This document shows, piece after piece, positions 32,076-41,493 of a stretch of DNA of 64,000 nt (position 1 is its first letter; each line of letters begins with the position of its first letter). Origin of the DNA: Pseudomonas putida (GTDB lineage Bacteria > Pseudomonadota > Gammaproteobacteria > Pseudomonadales > Pseudomonadaceae). The translations under genes were made by a program, and so were the position numbers. The notes under the pieces are model-generated. The model made no database searches. It was not told the origin of the DNA and worked only from the letters and a program-made list of their open reading frames with translations. The stretch is taken from the NCBI RefSeq assembly GCF_003228315.1, contig NZ_CP029693.1, positions 5,490,501-5,554,500 of the forward strand, read 5' to 3'.

Positions 32076-32167
32076 TTGTGGGAACGAGCCTGCTCGCGAA
32101 AGCGGTGTGGCATCGAACATTGATGGCGACTGATAGTCCGCTATCGCGAGCAGGCTCGCTCCTACAG
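32076..32167. repeat. REP/BIME palindromic pair
   Basis: TTGTGGGAACGAGCCTGCTC and the inverted GAGCAGGCTCGCTCCTACA, about 45 bp apart, between the synthase-like gene and the GNAT gene. Confidence 0.88.
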
Positions 32168-32182
32168 GTGTTTTATGTTGGG

Positions 32183-32656
32183 TCAGCCATTGCCTGCTAC
32201 TTGCTGGTTCTGGCGAAACCGCATGTGCAGTAACGGATATGGCTGCCCCATGCCATCGACCTCCGAACGACCGATCACCTCGAACCCCTGCTTGAAATAA
32301 AACCCCAGCGCCTGCGGATTCTGTTCGTTGACATCCAGTTCGTCGGCGTTCAGGTGTTCCATGGCGTAGCGCAGCAACTGCTTGCCCAGTCCCTGGCCGC
32401 GATGATTCGGGTCGATGAACAGCATTTCGATCTTGCCCGCCGCGACCCCGGCGAACCCGGTGATGCGCTGGCGCGAGTCTTTGGTGCAGATCAGCATCAC
32501 CGCGTCGAGGTAGCGGGTCAGCACCAGATTCTTCAACAGTTCGATGTAGCTGTCCGGCAGAAAGTCGTGAGTGGCGCGCACCGATGCTTCCCAGACGCGT
32601 GTCAGTTCTTCGTAGTCGCTCAGTTTCGGTGTCTGTATGACCGAATGTTGGCGCAT
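32183..32656 (-). CDS. GNAT-family N-acetyltransferase
   Basis: 157 aa. Acetyl-CoA-binding motif A is IEMLFIDPNHRGQGLGKQLL (about residues 76-95), with the Q/RxxGxG/A loop as RGQGLG. Motif B is NPQALGFYFKQGFEVIGR (about 113-130). The N-terminal VWEASVRATHDFL matches a subfamily often annotated as YjaB-like acetyltransferases. The substrate cannot be read from sequence or neighbours. Confidence 0.85.
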   Translation of the reverse strand: MRQHSVIQTPKLSDYEELTRVWEASVRATHDFLPDSYIELLKNLVLTRYLDAVMLICTKDSRQRITGFAGVAAGKIEMLFIDPNHRGQGLGKQLLRYAMEHLNADELDVNEQNPQALGFYFKQGFEVIGRSEVDGMGQPYPLLHMRFRQNQQVAGNG

Positions 32657-32716
32657 GCCCGTCTGCCCCTTGTGTTGTTAGCGATGAGAGTCCATTCCAC
32701 ACAAAACGATAGCCGT

Positions 32717-32753
32717 AAAAAAGCCCCGCATCTTGTTAAAAGAGCGGGGCTTT
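32717..32753 (-). terminator. rimO terminator
   Basis: AAAGCCCCGC and GCGGGGCTTT arms around a 14-bp loop; the T run is on the minus strand, about 105 bp after rimO, past the REP element. Confidence 0.8.
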
Positions 32754-32768
32754 GAATTCAGGGCAACT

Positions 32769-32859
32769 CCTGTGGGAGCGAGCCTGCTCGCGATAGCGTC
32801 GAATCAGTCAACAAAGATGTCGAATGTGCTGACGCTTTCGCGAGCAGGCTCGCTCCCAC
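32769..32859. repeat. REP/BIME pair touching the rimO stop
   Basis: CCTGTGGGAGCGAGCCTGCTC and the inverted GAGCAGGCTCGCTCCCAC. The last base coincides with the first base of the rimO stop triplet on the plus strand. Confidence 0.9.
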
Positions 32860-34196
32860 TAGATCTGTTCGGCCCAGAGGTCGTATTCGTCGGCGTCGGT
32901 CACCTTGCACCAGACTTTGTCGCCTGGCTTGAGGTTGCTGCCGTTGTCGATGAACACGTTGCCGTCGATTTCCGGGGCGTCGAAGAAGCAGCGGCCAACC
33001 GCGCCCTGCTCGTCGACTTCATCGACCAGCACTTCGATTTCACGGCCGATGCGCATTTGCAGGCGCGCCGAACTGATTTCCTGCTGGTGCGCCATGAAGC
33101 GCTCCCAACGGTCCTGCTTGACGTCATCTGGCACCACTTCCAGGTCCAGGTCGTTGGCTGGCGCGCCGTCCACAGGCGAGTACTGGAAGCAGCCAACGCG
33201 GTCGAGCTGGGCTTCGGTCAGCCAGTCCAGCAGGTACTGGAAGTCTTCTTCGGTTTCGCCGGGGAAGCCGACGATGAAGGTCGAGCGGATGATCAGGTCC
33301 GGGCAGATTTCGCGCCAGTTCTTGATACGCGCCAGGGTCTTGTCTTCGAACGCCGGGCGTTTCATCGACTTCAGCACTTTCGGGCTGGCGTGCTGGAACG
33401 GGATGTCCAGGTACGGCAGGATCTTGCCGGCGGCCATCAGCGGGATCAGCTCGTCGACGTGCGGGTACGGGTAAACGTAGTGCAGGCGCACCCAGACACC
33501 AAGGGTGCTCAGGGCTTCGCAGAGTTCGGTCATGCGGGTTTTCACCGGCGCGCCGTTCCAGAAACCGGTGCGGTACTTCACGTCGACGCCGTAGGCGCTG
33601 GTGTCCTGAGAGATCACCAGCAGCTCTTTCACACCGGATTTGACCAGGCGCTGGGCCTCGTCGAGCACGTCACCCACCGGACGGCTGACCAGTTTGCCGC
33701 GCATCGACGGGATGATGCAGAAGCTGCAGCTGTGGTTGCAGCCTTCGGAAATCTTCAGATAGGCGTAGTGGCGCGGGGTCAGTTTGATCCCCTGCGGCGG
33801 CACCAGGTCGATCAGCGGGTTGTGATCCTGCTTGGGCGGCACGACTTCGTGCACGGCGTTGACCACTTGCTCGTACTGCTGTGGACCGGTCACGGCCAGC
33901 ACGCTCGGGTGTACGTCGCGGATATTGCCTTCTTCCACGCCCATGCAGCCGGTCACGATGACCTTGCCGTTTTCCTTGATCGCTTCGCCGATCACTTCCA
34001 GGGACTCAGCCTTGGCCGAGTCGATGAAGCCGCAGGTGTTGACCACCACGACATCGGCGTCCTGGTAGGTGGACACAACGTCATAACCTTCCATGCGCAG
34101 TTGGGTCAGGATGCGCTCGGAGTCGACCAGTGCTTTGGGGCAACCCAGGGATACGAAGCCAACTTTCGGATTGGCCGGCGCAGGAGTGGTGGACAT
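32859..34196 (-). CDS. rimO: Ribosomal protein S12 methylthiotransferase RimO
   Basis: 445 aa. UPF0004 N-terminal domain with Cys residues VGFVSLGCPKALVDSE (about 12-27), NTCGFIDSA and GCMGVEEG; radical SAM cluster CNHSCSFCIIP (about 150-160); C-terminal TRAM-like domain (VLVDEVDEQGAVGR). RimO inserts a methylthio group on the conserved Asp of ribosomal protein S12, using two [4Fe-4S] clusters. RimO rather than MiaB is indicated by the start VGFVSLGCPKALVDSERI. Confidence 0.95.
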   Translation of the reverse strand: MSTTPAPANPKVGFVSLGCPKALVDSERILTQLRMEGYDVVSTYQDADVVVVNTCGFIDSAKAESLEVIGEAIKENGKVIVTGCMGVEEGNIRDVHPSVLAVTGPQQYEQVVNAVHEVVPPKQDHNPLIDLVPPQGIKLTPRHYAYLKISEGCNHSCSFCIIPSMRGKLVSRPVGDVLDEAQRLVKSGVKELLVISQDTSAYGVDVKYRTGFWNGAPVKTRMTELCEALSTLGVWVRLHYVYPYPHVDELIPLMAAGKILPYLDIPFQHASPKVLKSMKRPAFEDKTLARIKNWREICPDLIIRSTFIVGFPGETEEDFQYLLDWLTEAQLDRVGCFQYSPVDGAPANDLDLEVVPDDVKQDRWERFMAHQQEISSARLQMRIGREIEVLVDEVDEQGAVGRCFFDAPEIDGNVFIDNGSNLKPGDKVWCKVTDADEYDLWAEQI

Positions 34197-34497
34197 GTCT
34201 AACCTCGGTATTTGTGACGCCTCCAGCCTCTCGCCGATAAAGGCGGGGGCAAGGCGACAGACGGACGCTTTTTTGCGCCTCTGATCAAAAAGTGCGCAAT
34301 TCTATCGATCAGTCGTTCACTTGACCAGCTTTATGCAGGGAAATACGACGAGTGCTGCGCTATGCTTCGCGCCGTTGGGCTTTACCGATTTTTTACAGTC
34401 AACAAAACGTCTGTAACAACAGGTAAAACAGCGCATGCTGCATCAAAAAGCATAGTGCTTCGTTCGAAGAAGCCGGTCTGGGAATCAGGAGTGTTGG
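34197..34497. other. 301-bp divergent intergenic region rimO/kup
   Basis: No gene. It must carry the promoters of rimO (minus) and kup (plus). CAGGAG sits 6 bases before the kup ATG. Apart from AT-rich stretches near 34290-34420, I see no operator or riboswitch that can be named. Confidence 0.6.
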
Positions 34498-36399
34498 ATG
34501 GGTCAGGCAAGTAGTCACGCGGCGGGCGCCGGGCATTCGGCGGCAAAGCCGATCGGCATGCTGGTGGCGGCGGTCGGGGTGGTTTATGGCGATATCGGCA
34601 CGAGCCCGTTGTACACCCTCAAAGAGGTGTTCTCCGGTGGCTACGGTGTGCCGGTTACCCATGACGGCGTGTTGGGGATCCTGTCGCTGATCTTCTGGTC
34701 GCTGATCTGGGTCGTGTCGATCAAATACATGATGTTCGTGCTGCGCGCCGATAACCAGGGCGAAGGCGGGATCATGGCGTTGACCGCGCTGGCCCGGCGA
34801 GCGGCGGCGGGGCATGCAAAGCTGCGCACTCTGTTGGTGGTGTGCGGGCTGATCGGCGCGGCGTTGTTCTACGGCGACAGCATGATCACCCCGGCGATTT
34901 CAGTACTCTCGGCCATTGAAGGTCTGGGGCTGGCATTCGATGGCATTGACCATTGGGTGGTGCCCATTTCACTCATTGTGCTGGTCGCACTGTTCCTGAT
35001 CCAAAGCCACGGCACCGCGCGCATCGGCATCCTGTTCGGGCCGATCATGGTCACCTGGTTTCTGGTGCTTGGCGCGCTGGGTGTCTACGGCATCCTGCAG
35101 CACCCGGAAGTGATCAAGGCGGTGAACCCGGTGTGGGGCGTGCGTTTCTTCATCGTGCACCCGGGCATGGGCGTGGCGATCCTTGGCGCGGTGGTACTGG
35201 CGTTGACCGGTGCCGAAGCGCTGTACGCCGACATGGGCCACTTCGGTCGCAAGCCGATCGCTCGCGCCTGGTTCATCCTGGTGCTGCCGGCGCTGGTGCT
35301 GAACTACTTCGGTCAGGGGGCGCTGCTGCTGGGTGATCCGGAAGCCGCGCGCAACCCGTTCTATCTGCTGGCGCCGAGCTGGGCGCTGATTCCGCTGGTG
35401 GCGCTGTCGACCATGGCCACGGTCATTGCCTCCCAGGCGGTGATTTCCGGTGCGTTCTCGCTGACTCGCCAGGCGATCCAACTCGGTTACATCCCGCGCA
35501 TGCACATCCGACACACCTCCAGCGCCGAGCAGGGCCAGATCTACATTGGCGCGGTGAACTGGTCGCTGATGGTCGGCGTGGTGCTGCTGGTGCTGGGTTT
35601 CGAATCGTCCAACGCCCTGGCCTCGGCCTACGGCGTGGCGGTGACCGGGACCATGCTGATGACCAGCATCCTGGTGTCGGCGGTGATGTTGCTGTTGTGG
35701 AAGTGGCCGCCGGTGCTCGCGGTGCCGGTCTGTCTCGGGTTCCTGCTGGTCGATGGCGTGTACTTCGCCGCCAACGTGCCGAAAATCGTTCAGGGCGGTG
35801 CATTCCCGGTGATCGCCGGTCTCGCGCTGTTCGTGCTGATGACCACCTGGAAGCGCGGCAAGCAGTTGCTGGTAGACCGTATCGATGAGGGCGGGCTGCC
35901 GCTGGATATCTTCATCAGCAGTATCGCCGTGCAGCCGCCGCATCGTGTGCAGGGCACCGCCGTGTTCCTCACCGCACGGCCGGACGCGGTGCCCCATGCG
36001 CTGTTGCACAACCTGTTGCATAACCAGGTGTTGCACGAGCAGGTGGTGCTACTGACGGTGGTCTACGAAGACATCCCACGGGTACCGCCGAACCGGCGCT
36101 TCGAGGTCGATTCCTATGGCGAAGGGTTCTTCCGGGTGATCCTGCACTTCGGTTTCACCGACGAGCCTGATGTGCCGCAGGCGTTGAAGCTGTGCCATCT
36201 GGCGGAACTGGATTTCAGTCCGATGCGCACCACGTACTTCCTCAGTCGCGAGACGGTCATTGCTTCCAAACTGGTGGGCATGTCCCGCTGGCGCGAGGCG
36301 CTGTTCGCCTTCATGTTGCAGAACGCCAACGGTAACTTGCGCTTCTTCAATCTGCCGTTGAACCGGGTGATCGAGTTGGGGACGCAGGTGGAGATGTAA
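34498..36399 (+). CDS. kup: Low-affinity K+ transporter Kup
   Basis: 633 aa, usual for the family. About twelve membrane segments fill residues 20-460 after a short Ala/Gly/His-rich N-terminus; the signature VYGDIGTSPLYTLKEVF (about 30-46) and the GDSMITPAISVLSA motif (about 122-135) are diagnostic of K+/H+ symporters. The C-terminal cytoplasmic domain (about 470-633) is present. It is monocistronic, with a REP pair and a terminator after the stop. Confidence 0.96.
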   Translation: MGQASSHAAGAGHSAAKPIGMLVAAVGVVYGDIGTSPLYTLKEVFSGGYGVPVTHDGVLGILSLIFWSLIWVVSIKYMMFVLRADNQGEGGIMALTALARRAAAGHAKLRTLLVVCGLIGAALFYGDSMITPAISVLSAIEGLGLAFDGIDHWVVPISLIVLVALFLIQSHGTARIGILFGPIMVTWFLVLGALGVYGILQHPEVIKAVNPVWGVRFFIVHPGMGVAILGAVVLALTGAEALYADMGHFGRKPIARAWFILVLPALVLNYFGQGALLLGDPEAARNPFYLLAPSWALIPLVALSTMATVIASQAVISGAFSLTRQAIQLGYIPRMHIRHTSSAEQGQIYIGAVNWSLMVGVVLLVLGFESSNALASAYGVAVTGTMLMTSILVSAVMLLLWKWPPVLAVPVCLGFLLVDGVYFAANVPKIVQGGAFPVIAGLALFVLMTTWKRGKQLLVDRIDEGGLPLDIFISSIAVQPPHRVQGTAVFLTARPDAVPHALLHNLLHNQVLHEQVVLLTVVYEDIPRVPPNRRFEVDSYGEGFFRVILHFGFTDEPDVPQALKLCHLAELDFSPMRTTYFLSRETVIASKLVGMSRWREALFAFMLQNANGNLRFFNLPLNRVIELGTQVEM

Positions 36400-36408
36400 G
36401 TCGCCTTT

Positions 36409-36511
36409 CTGTAGGAGCGAGCCTGCTCGCGATGAGCCTGAGTGCACCGCGGGCATTCAGGCAGCCAGCGTTATCGTTGACGACCATCGCGAGCAAGCTC
36501 GCTCCTACAGG
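36409..36511. repeat. REP/BIME palindromic pair after kup
   Basis: CTGTAGGAGCGAGCCTGCTC and the inverted GAGCAAGCTCGCTCCTACAG, about 60 bp apart. Confidence 0.9.
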
Positions 36512-36526
36512 GGGCGGTGTTGAATG

Positions 36527-36566
36527 AAAAAGCCCCCGCAGCCAGAGGTTGCGGGGGCTTCTTTTT
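36527..36566. terminator. Bidirectional terminator between kup and virJ
   Basis: AAGCCCCCGCA (36530-36540), 9-base loop, TGCGGGGGCTT (36550-36560), As on the left and Ts on the right, serving two convergent genes. Confidence 0.9.
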
Positions 36567-36580
36567 CAGCGCGGTTCAGG

Positions 36581-37879
36581 TCACTCCTGCGCTGTCGCTT
36601 CTTCCTTGGCCTGGCGCTTCTCGATCACATCCACCAGGCGCTTGGCCAGCGCCGGATAGTTCTCGTCGAAGTGGTGACCGCCTGGCAACTTGATGGCTTC
36701 TCCTACCGCGGTTTTGTCGGTGCAACCGCTCTCGTCGGTTTCTTCTTCACCATAGATGCACACCACTTTGGCGGCTGGCAGCTTGGCCATTTCCGGACCG
36801 GTGGCGGCTTCCTTGCCGGCGTTGCCCAGCCAGCCTTCGACTTCGATTTCGAAGCTGCCGGTGCGGGCGAAGGCCAGCAGGATGATTGCGTCGACGCGCT
36901 GTTGTTCAGCTTCGGGCAGGCGGTTGTAGATGGCCGGCAAGACGTCGGCACCGAACGAGTAGCCTGTCAGGATGAAGCGCTTGGTGCCCCATTTCTGCCG
37001 GTAGTGCTGCATCAGTTCGGTCAGGTCCAGGGCACTTTGCTCGGGGCTCTTGTGCTGCCAGTAGTAGCGCAGGGTGTCGATGCCGACCACCGGATAGCCG
37101 ATCTTGGCCATTTCGCCCGCGACATCGCGGTCCAGGTCGCGCCAGCCACCATCGCCGGACAGGAACAGGGTCACGGTGTCCTTGGCCTGGCCAGCTGGCA
37201 CTTCGACCACAGGGATTTGCAGGCCGCCGGCGGCCTTGTCGCCGCCGACGAGGATTTTGCGCAGTTCGTTGTTCAGCACCTGTGGCAGGTTGATGTCGTA
37301 GTCGCTGATGCTGGTTTCGGCGTTCGGCTGGTCACGTACGAAGCCGGCACTGGTGTCGTCCGGGTTGTCGTTCCAGGCCACCAGCCAGTGGCCGTGGGCG
37401 GCGCTTTTCGGCAGCAGATGGGTGCAGCCGGGTTTTTCCAGGGCCAGGTCCACGGAAACGGCCTGGGCCTTGTCGTTCTTCTGTTCGGACAACCAGCGCC
37501 ACGCCAGCACGGCACCCGGGCCGATACCGCTGACCAGCGTCGCCGGGCCTTTCAGCTCACGCAGGCCGGTTTGCAGGGCGCGGCTTTGCAGCAGGCAATC
37601 CTTGGGCAGGATCACCTGAACGATCTGCGCAGAGCCGCTGCGGCTCAGGGTCAGCAATTGTTTGTCGCTGAGTTTCTGGTCTTCGTTGACCGCCACCAGC
37701 ACCTGGGCGCGTGGCGTGTTGCCCGGGATGACGCGGGTCATCACGGTGCCGTCGGCCGGGGTCAGTTGTTCGAGGGTCGGCTCCGGAGCCGGGCGCTTCA
37801 GGTACCAGTAGCCACCACCGAGAATCAGGGCCAGCACAACCAGCGTGCCCAGTACGTAGCGCAAGGAGCGTTGAATCAT
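36581..37879 (-). CDS. virJ: VirJ/AcvB-family aminoacyl-phosphatidylglycerol hydrolase
   Basis: 432 aa. One N-terminal hydrophobic anchor (YVLGTLVVLALILGGGYWYL, about 8-27) places the rest in the periplasm. The C-terminal VirJ alpha/beta-hydrolase domain has FLSGDGGWRDLDRDVAGEM (about 243) and the nucleophile elbow GYSFGADVLP (about 309-318), plus a late LPGGHHFDENY His. In P. aeruginosa the equivalent (PA0919) deacylates alanyl-phosphatidylglycerol made by the adjacent synthase. The start overlaps the mprF stop by one base (ATGA type), so the two are one operon. Confidence 0.88.
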   Translation of the reverse strand: MIQRSLRYVLGTLVVLALILGGGYWYLKRPAPEPTLEQLTPADGTVMTRVIPGNTPRAQVLVAVNEDQKLSDKQLLTLSRSGSAQIVQVILPKDCLLQSRALQTGLRELKGPATLVSGIGPGAVLAWRWLSEQKNDKAQAVSVDLALEKPGCTHLLPKSAAHGHWLVAWNDNPDDTSAGFVRDQPNAETSISDYDINLPQVLNNELRKILVGGDKAAGGLQIPVVEVPAGQAKDTVTLFLSGDGGWRDLDRDVAGEMAKIGYPVVGIDTLRYYWQHKSPEQSALDLTELMQHYRQKWGTKRFILTGYSFGADVLPAIYNRLPEAEQQRVDAIILLAFARTGSFEIEVEGWLGNAGKEAATGPEMAKLPAAKVVCIYGEEETDESGCTDKTAVGEAIKLPGGHHFDENYPALAKRLVDVIEKRQAKEEATAQE

Positions 37880-40521
37880 CAGCGTTTCACCAATCCAGTC
37901 AAGCCGCCCGCGATCAGGGCAGCAGTGTCGGCCAGGGCAACCAGCGGATCGAGTCCGGCGGGCACGGCCATATAACGGGGTTCCCAGTCAGGCTGGAATT
38001 TGTCTTTGAAGCGGCGCAAGCCTTGGAAGTTGTAGAGCTGCTCACCACGGCGGAAAACCATCGAGCCCAGGCGCTGGGTCAGGGGTGCACCGCGACGGGG
38101 TTGCAACCCCGACAATGGCACCATGCCCAGGCTGAAACGCGCGTATCCGTGACTCTTATAGTGTTGGATCAGGCCGACCATCATGAACTCCATGGTCAGC
38201 TTGGGGGCGTCCGGGTGCGCGCGCATCAGGTCGAGGCTGGCCAGGTCATGGCCGTAGGTCTCGAGCAGGTTGGCGAACGCCACCGGGCGCCCTTCGAAAC
38301 GAATCACCGCAATGCGGAAATACTTGAGGTAGTCATCGCTGAATCGGCCGAGGGAGAAGCCTTTCTCGCGCACGTTCTTGCCGGTCAGCCAGGCGTCGGA
38401 GATGACCTTGAGCTCATCCATCGGGGCGTGGCCCGGTTCATGGATCTCAAGCGACAGGCCATCGCGCGTGCCCCGGTTCCAGGTGTAGCGCAGGTCTTTC
38501 ATCTCCTTGCCCTTGGCTTCGAGATCAAAACGCTGCAGATCGACCCGGGCTTCTTCACCGAGCTTGATCGCGGTCAGGCCGATGTCCATGTAGTAGGGCA
38601 GGTTTTCGGCGCGGACTTGATAGAACACGGGACGGGCGTGGTGGATGTCGCACAGGTCGCGGAACTGCCAGATCATTTCCGCCCGTTGCTGGCCAGGGCC
38701 GATCGGGTCGTACAGTGCCACGAGGCTGCGGCCACGGCGGGCGTACATCAGGAACGCCTGGTCGTTGGGGTGAAACAGCAGCGCCTTGTCACCGGTCAGC
38801 GCCAGGCCGCCATCGGGTTGCGCCGAAGCCATGAGGATCTTGTGTGCACGCTCCAGTTCGTCGGGGGTGGGCAGGTGAATCACCGGGCGCGCGGTGCGCA
38901 GCAGCCAGGTCAGGGATACAACTACCAGCAACACCGCGGCACCCAGCAGCGAACGCAGGCCACGGGGGGCGTCGGCATCGAGGGTGAACTGCCACCACAG
39001 TTGATGGCTGTAGGGAACGTCCTGATAGGCAAACAGCAGCAGCCAGATCGAGGCGGCCAGTACGCAAAGACTGGCGACCAGATACAGCGGCGAAAAGGGC
39101 AGTTCGGTCAGGCGGCTGGGGCGATAGAACGACGTCCGGAAAACCCCCAGCAAGGCAGCGGTCAGGGTCATCAGGGTGGCTTCTTCCCAGTCGAAGCCCT
39201 TGAGCAGGGAGAGCAGGGCGCCCACCAGCAACAGAATGGTGGTCAGCATCCACGCCGCCGACAGTCGGCGGCGCAGGCCCTGGGCCAGCAGCAGGCACAG
39301 TACGCCGATCAGGCTGGCACCGAAGTGCGAGGCGTCGACCAGGCGATGGGGAATCAGAAAGCCGATGTGCTCCAGGCGGGTGTCGATTTCCGGTGTGGCA
39401 CCGGAAAACAGCAGCACCACACCCGACAGGAACACCAGCACGGCGAGGATCGGAGCTGCCAGACCTGAGGCGGCACGCAGGGTCTGGCGCGTCTGGAACA
39501 GGCGTTGGCCTTCATTGATCAGCAACAACAGGCACGCCACCAGCATCGGCAGCACGACATAAATCAGGCGATACAGCAGCAAGGCGGCGGCCAGCGGCGC
39601 GGCACCGAGGGTGTCGGAAAAGGCCGCGAGCAGAATCGCCTCGAACACCCCGACACCGCCCGGTACGTGGCTGAGCACGCCTGCGGCCAGCGCCAGCAGG
39701 TACACCAGCAAAAAGGCACCGAAGGGTGGCGCTTCCGGCAGCAACAGATACAGCACGGTGGCGGCGGCGGCCACGTCCAGCGCGGTGATCACCAGTTGCA
39801 GGAAGGTCAGTCGACGCCCCGGCAGGCGCAGCGTGCGGCGACCGACCTTGACCAGCAGGTTGTCTGCGTAGGGTTGTTCCGGCAGGCGACGACGATAAAT
39901 ACCTATCGCGAGTACCGTGGACAGCAGCAGTACGGCGCCTGCAATGGTGCCCAGCAAGGTTTCCGAGAGCCCCAGTGCCACGGAGGCGCCGGGCAGGTTG
40001 CTCAGGGTGGCCAGCGCGGCCAGCGGCGGCAGGGCGCATCCGAGCGAGAGGCTGGCGAACAGCGTCATGTGGGCGACTTCGGTCGCTCCCAGGCCATGAC
40101 GTGCATATAGACGGTAGCGAACCGAACCACCGGAAAGCATGGACAGGCCGATGGCATTGCCGATGGCAAAGGCGGTGAAGCCGCCCAGTGCAAGTGTGCG
40201 CGGTGCCAGCGTTACGCCAGCATAGCGGCTGGCCGACCATTCGTAGCCCAACAGTATGATGAAACCGGCCACGGTCGCGCCCAGCGCTCCGAGCAGGGCG
40301 GGTTTGGGGACTTCGAGGATCGAGTCGTGCAGCGCATCCAGATCCAGTTCGCTCAGCAGGTGACGACAGGCAATCAGTGCGATGGCAAACAACAGCAGGG
40401 TAACCGCCAGGCCGATGGGCTGTCGGTACTTGCTGATACGATCAAGCAAGCGCAACCGTTCAGCCTTGATCGGTTGTGTTGCAGTAGCGGTGTCTTGTAC
40501 ATCAGACGTGTTGGCGCGCAT
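37879..40521 (-). CDS. mprF: Phosphatidylglycerol aminoacyltransferase MprF
   Basis: 880 aa from MRANTSDVQDT at 40521, chosen because GAGG lies six bases upstream; the TTG one codon earlier is too near. The N-terminal flippase-like domain has about a dozen membrane segments (to about residue 540). The C-terminal DUF2156 domain (about 560-860) contains KALLFHPNDQAFLMYARRGR and FSLGMVPLSGLQPR. It transfers Ala or Lys from aminoacyl-tRNA to phosphatidylglycerol, lowering membrane negative charge. The P. aeruginosa orthologue makes alanyl-PG; the amino acid used here is not shown by sequence. Confidence 0.93.
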   Translation of the reverse strand: MRANTSDVQDTATATQPIKAERLRLLDRISKYRQPIGLAVTLLLFAIALIACRHLLSELDLDALHDSILEVPKPALLGALGATVAGFIILLGYEWSASRYAGVTLAPRTLALGGFTAFAIGNAIGLSMLSGGSVRYRLYARHGLGATEVAHMTLFASLSLGCALPPLAALATLSNLPGASVALGLSETLLGTIAGAVLLLSTVLAIGIYRRRLPEQPYADNLLVKVGRRTLRLPGRRLTFLQLVITALDVAAAATVLYLLLPEAPPFGAFLLVYLLALAAGVLSHVPGGVGVFEAILLAAFSDTLGAAPLAAALLLYRLIYVVLPMLVACLLLLINEGQRLFQTRQTLRAASGLAAPILAVLVFLSGVVLLFSGATPEIDTRLEHIGFLIPHRLVDASHFGASLIGVLCLLLAQGLRRRLSAAWMLTTILLLVGALLSLLKGFDWEEATLMTLTAALLGVFRTSFYRPSRLTELPFSPLYLVASLCVLAASIWLLLFAYQDVPYSHQLWWQFTLDADAPRGLRSLLGAAVLLVVVSLTWLLRTARPVIHLPTPDELERAHKILMASAQPDGGLALTGDKALLFHPNDQAFLMYARRGRSLVALYDPIGPGQQRAEMIWQFRDLCDIHHARPVFYQVRAENLPYYMDIGLTAIKLGEEARVDLQRFDLEAKGKEMKDLRYTWNRGTRDGLSLEIHEPGHAPMDELKVISDAWLTGKNVREKGFSLGRFSDDYLKYFRIAVIRFEGRPVAFANLLETYGHDLASLDLMRAHPDAPKLTMEFMMVGLIQHYKSHGYARFSLGMVPLSGLQPRRGAPLTQRLGSMVFRRGEQLYNFQGLRRFKDKFQPDWEPRYMAVPAGLDPLVALADTAALIAGGLTGLVKR

Positions 40522-40761
40522 CAATCACCTCTTGGATTGTGCGCGACAGGATGGAGGTATCCAGCCAAGTTACCAATCCCTGTAGAAAAAAATAATCACA
40601 AATATTAACGCCTATCACCAAGTCTCGGCGATGGCGAATCATCAGTCGTGGGGTGTTCGGCCGCGATTTCAGCATAGTCTGAACTCGGCGTTCTGGTGAC
40701 CACCAATGATTGGCGACACAGTGACAGATCATTGTTGCGAAAGGACTTTTTCAACAGACAC

Positions 40762-40791
40762 AAAAAAGGCCACTCTTTCGAGTAGCCTTTT
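40762..40791 (-). terminator. Terminator of the downstream tRNA-fMet gene
   Basis: AAAAAAGGCCACTC, loop TTTC, GAGTAGCCTTTT, with the T run on the minus strand, 8 bp past the CCA end. Confidence 0.85.
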
Positions 40792-40799
40792 CTGATGTT

Positions 40800-40876
<77 letters not shown>

Positions 40877-41077
40877 TCTGTGAGGCGGCATTCTATAGAG
40901 ATACGCCGGGGTGTCAACCGTTAATCTCGAACCTGGTCAAATAAACGTAAAAGTGCGGCGAGCGGTCGCAGGGCTGGCTTAAGCTGCGGAATCTGAAAGG
41001 ATTCTCATTCCTGCAACGCAGGCTTCAATTGCTCTGGTGCATTTGATCAAAGCTTTTGAGCAAAAACAGACGCGCAC

Positions 41078-41109
41078 AAAAAAGGCCACTCTTTCGAGTA
41101 GCCTTTTTT
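41078..41109 (-). terminator. Terminator of the upstream tRNA-fMet gene
   Basis: Same hairpin as after copy 1 (AAAAAAGGCCACTC / GAGTAGCCTTTTTT), so the two tRNA genes are probably separate transcripts. Confidence 0.85.
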
Positions 41110-41115
41110 GATGTT

Positions 41116-41192
<77 letters not shown>

Positions 41193-41409
41193 TCTGTGTG
41201 GCGGCATTCTACAGAGGATTGACAGGCTGTCAACTGCAATATCGATAAAACCTCTTCAGGTTCAATCAGTTAGCATTTTCAGGCGCGCACGGATCGGCCT
41301 GAGAGGCAGGTGTGGCAAGGCTTCAGGCTCTATCAGAGGATGTTCGCTGATTGAAAATTTAAATTTTCACGGCGCCTTCTCCTACGGTCATCGGAGAACA
41401 TTCAGACTA

Positions 41410-41425
41410 CTGGTGCTATATACAG
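41410..41425 (+). promoter_or_regulatory. LexA (SOS) box of dinB
   Basis: CTGGTGCTATATACAG matches CTG-N10-CAG and resembles the recA box of this window, 68 bp before the dinB start. Confidence 0.85.
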
Positions 41426-41493
41426 GTGTCGGTGAGATACTCCCAACCTGACACGGCCCATCGCCATTTCTTCCTCTCCAGTACCGCTTTGAT

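Noticed and set aside
32733..34202. 489-codon plus-strand frame opposite rimO
   Set aside because: It is a shadow of rimO codon bias and starts inside a REP element.
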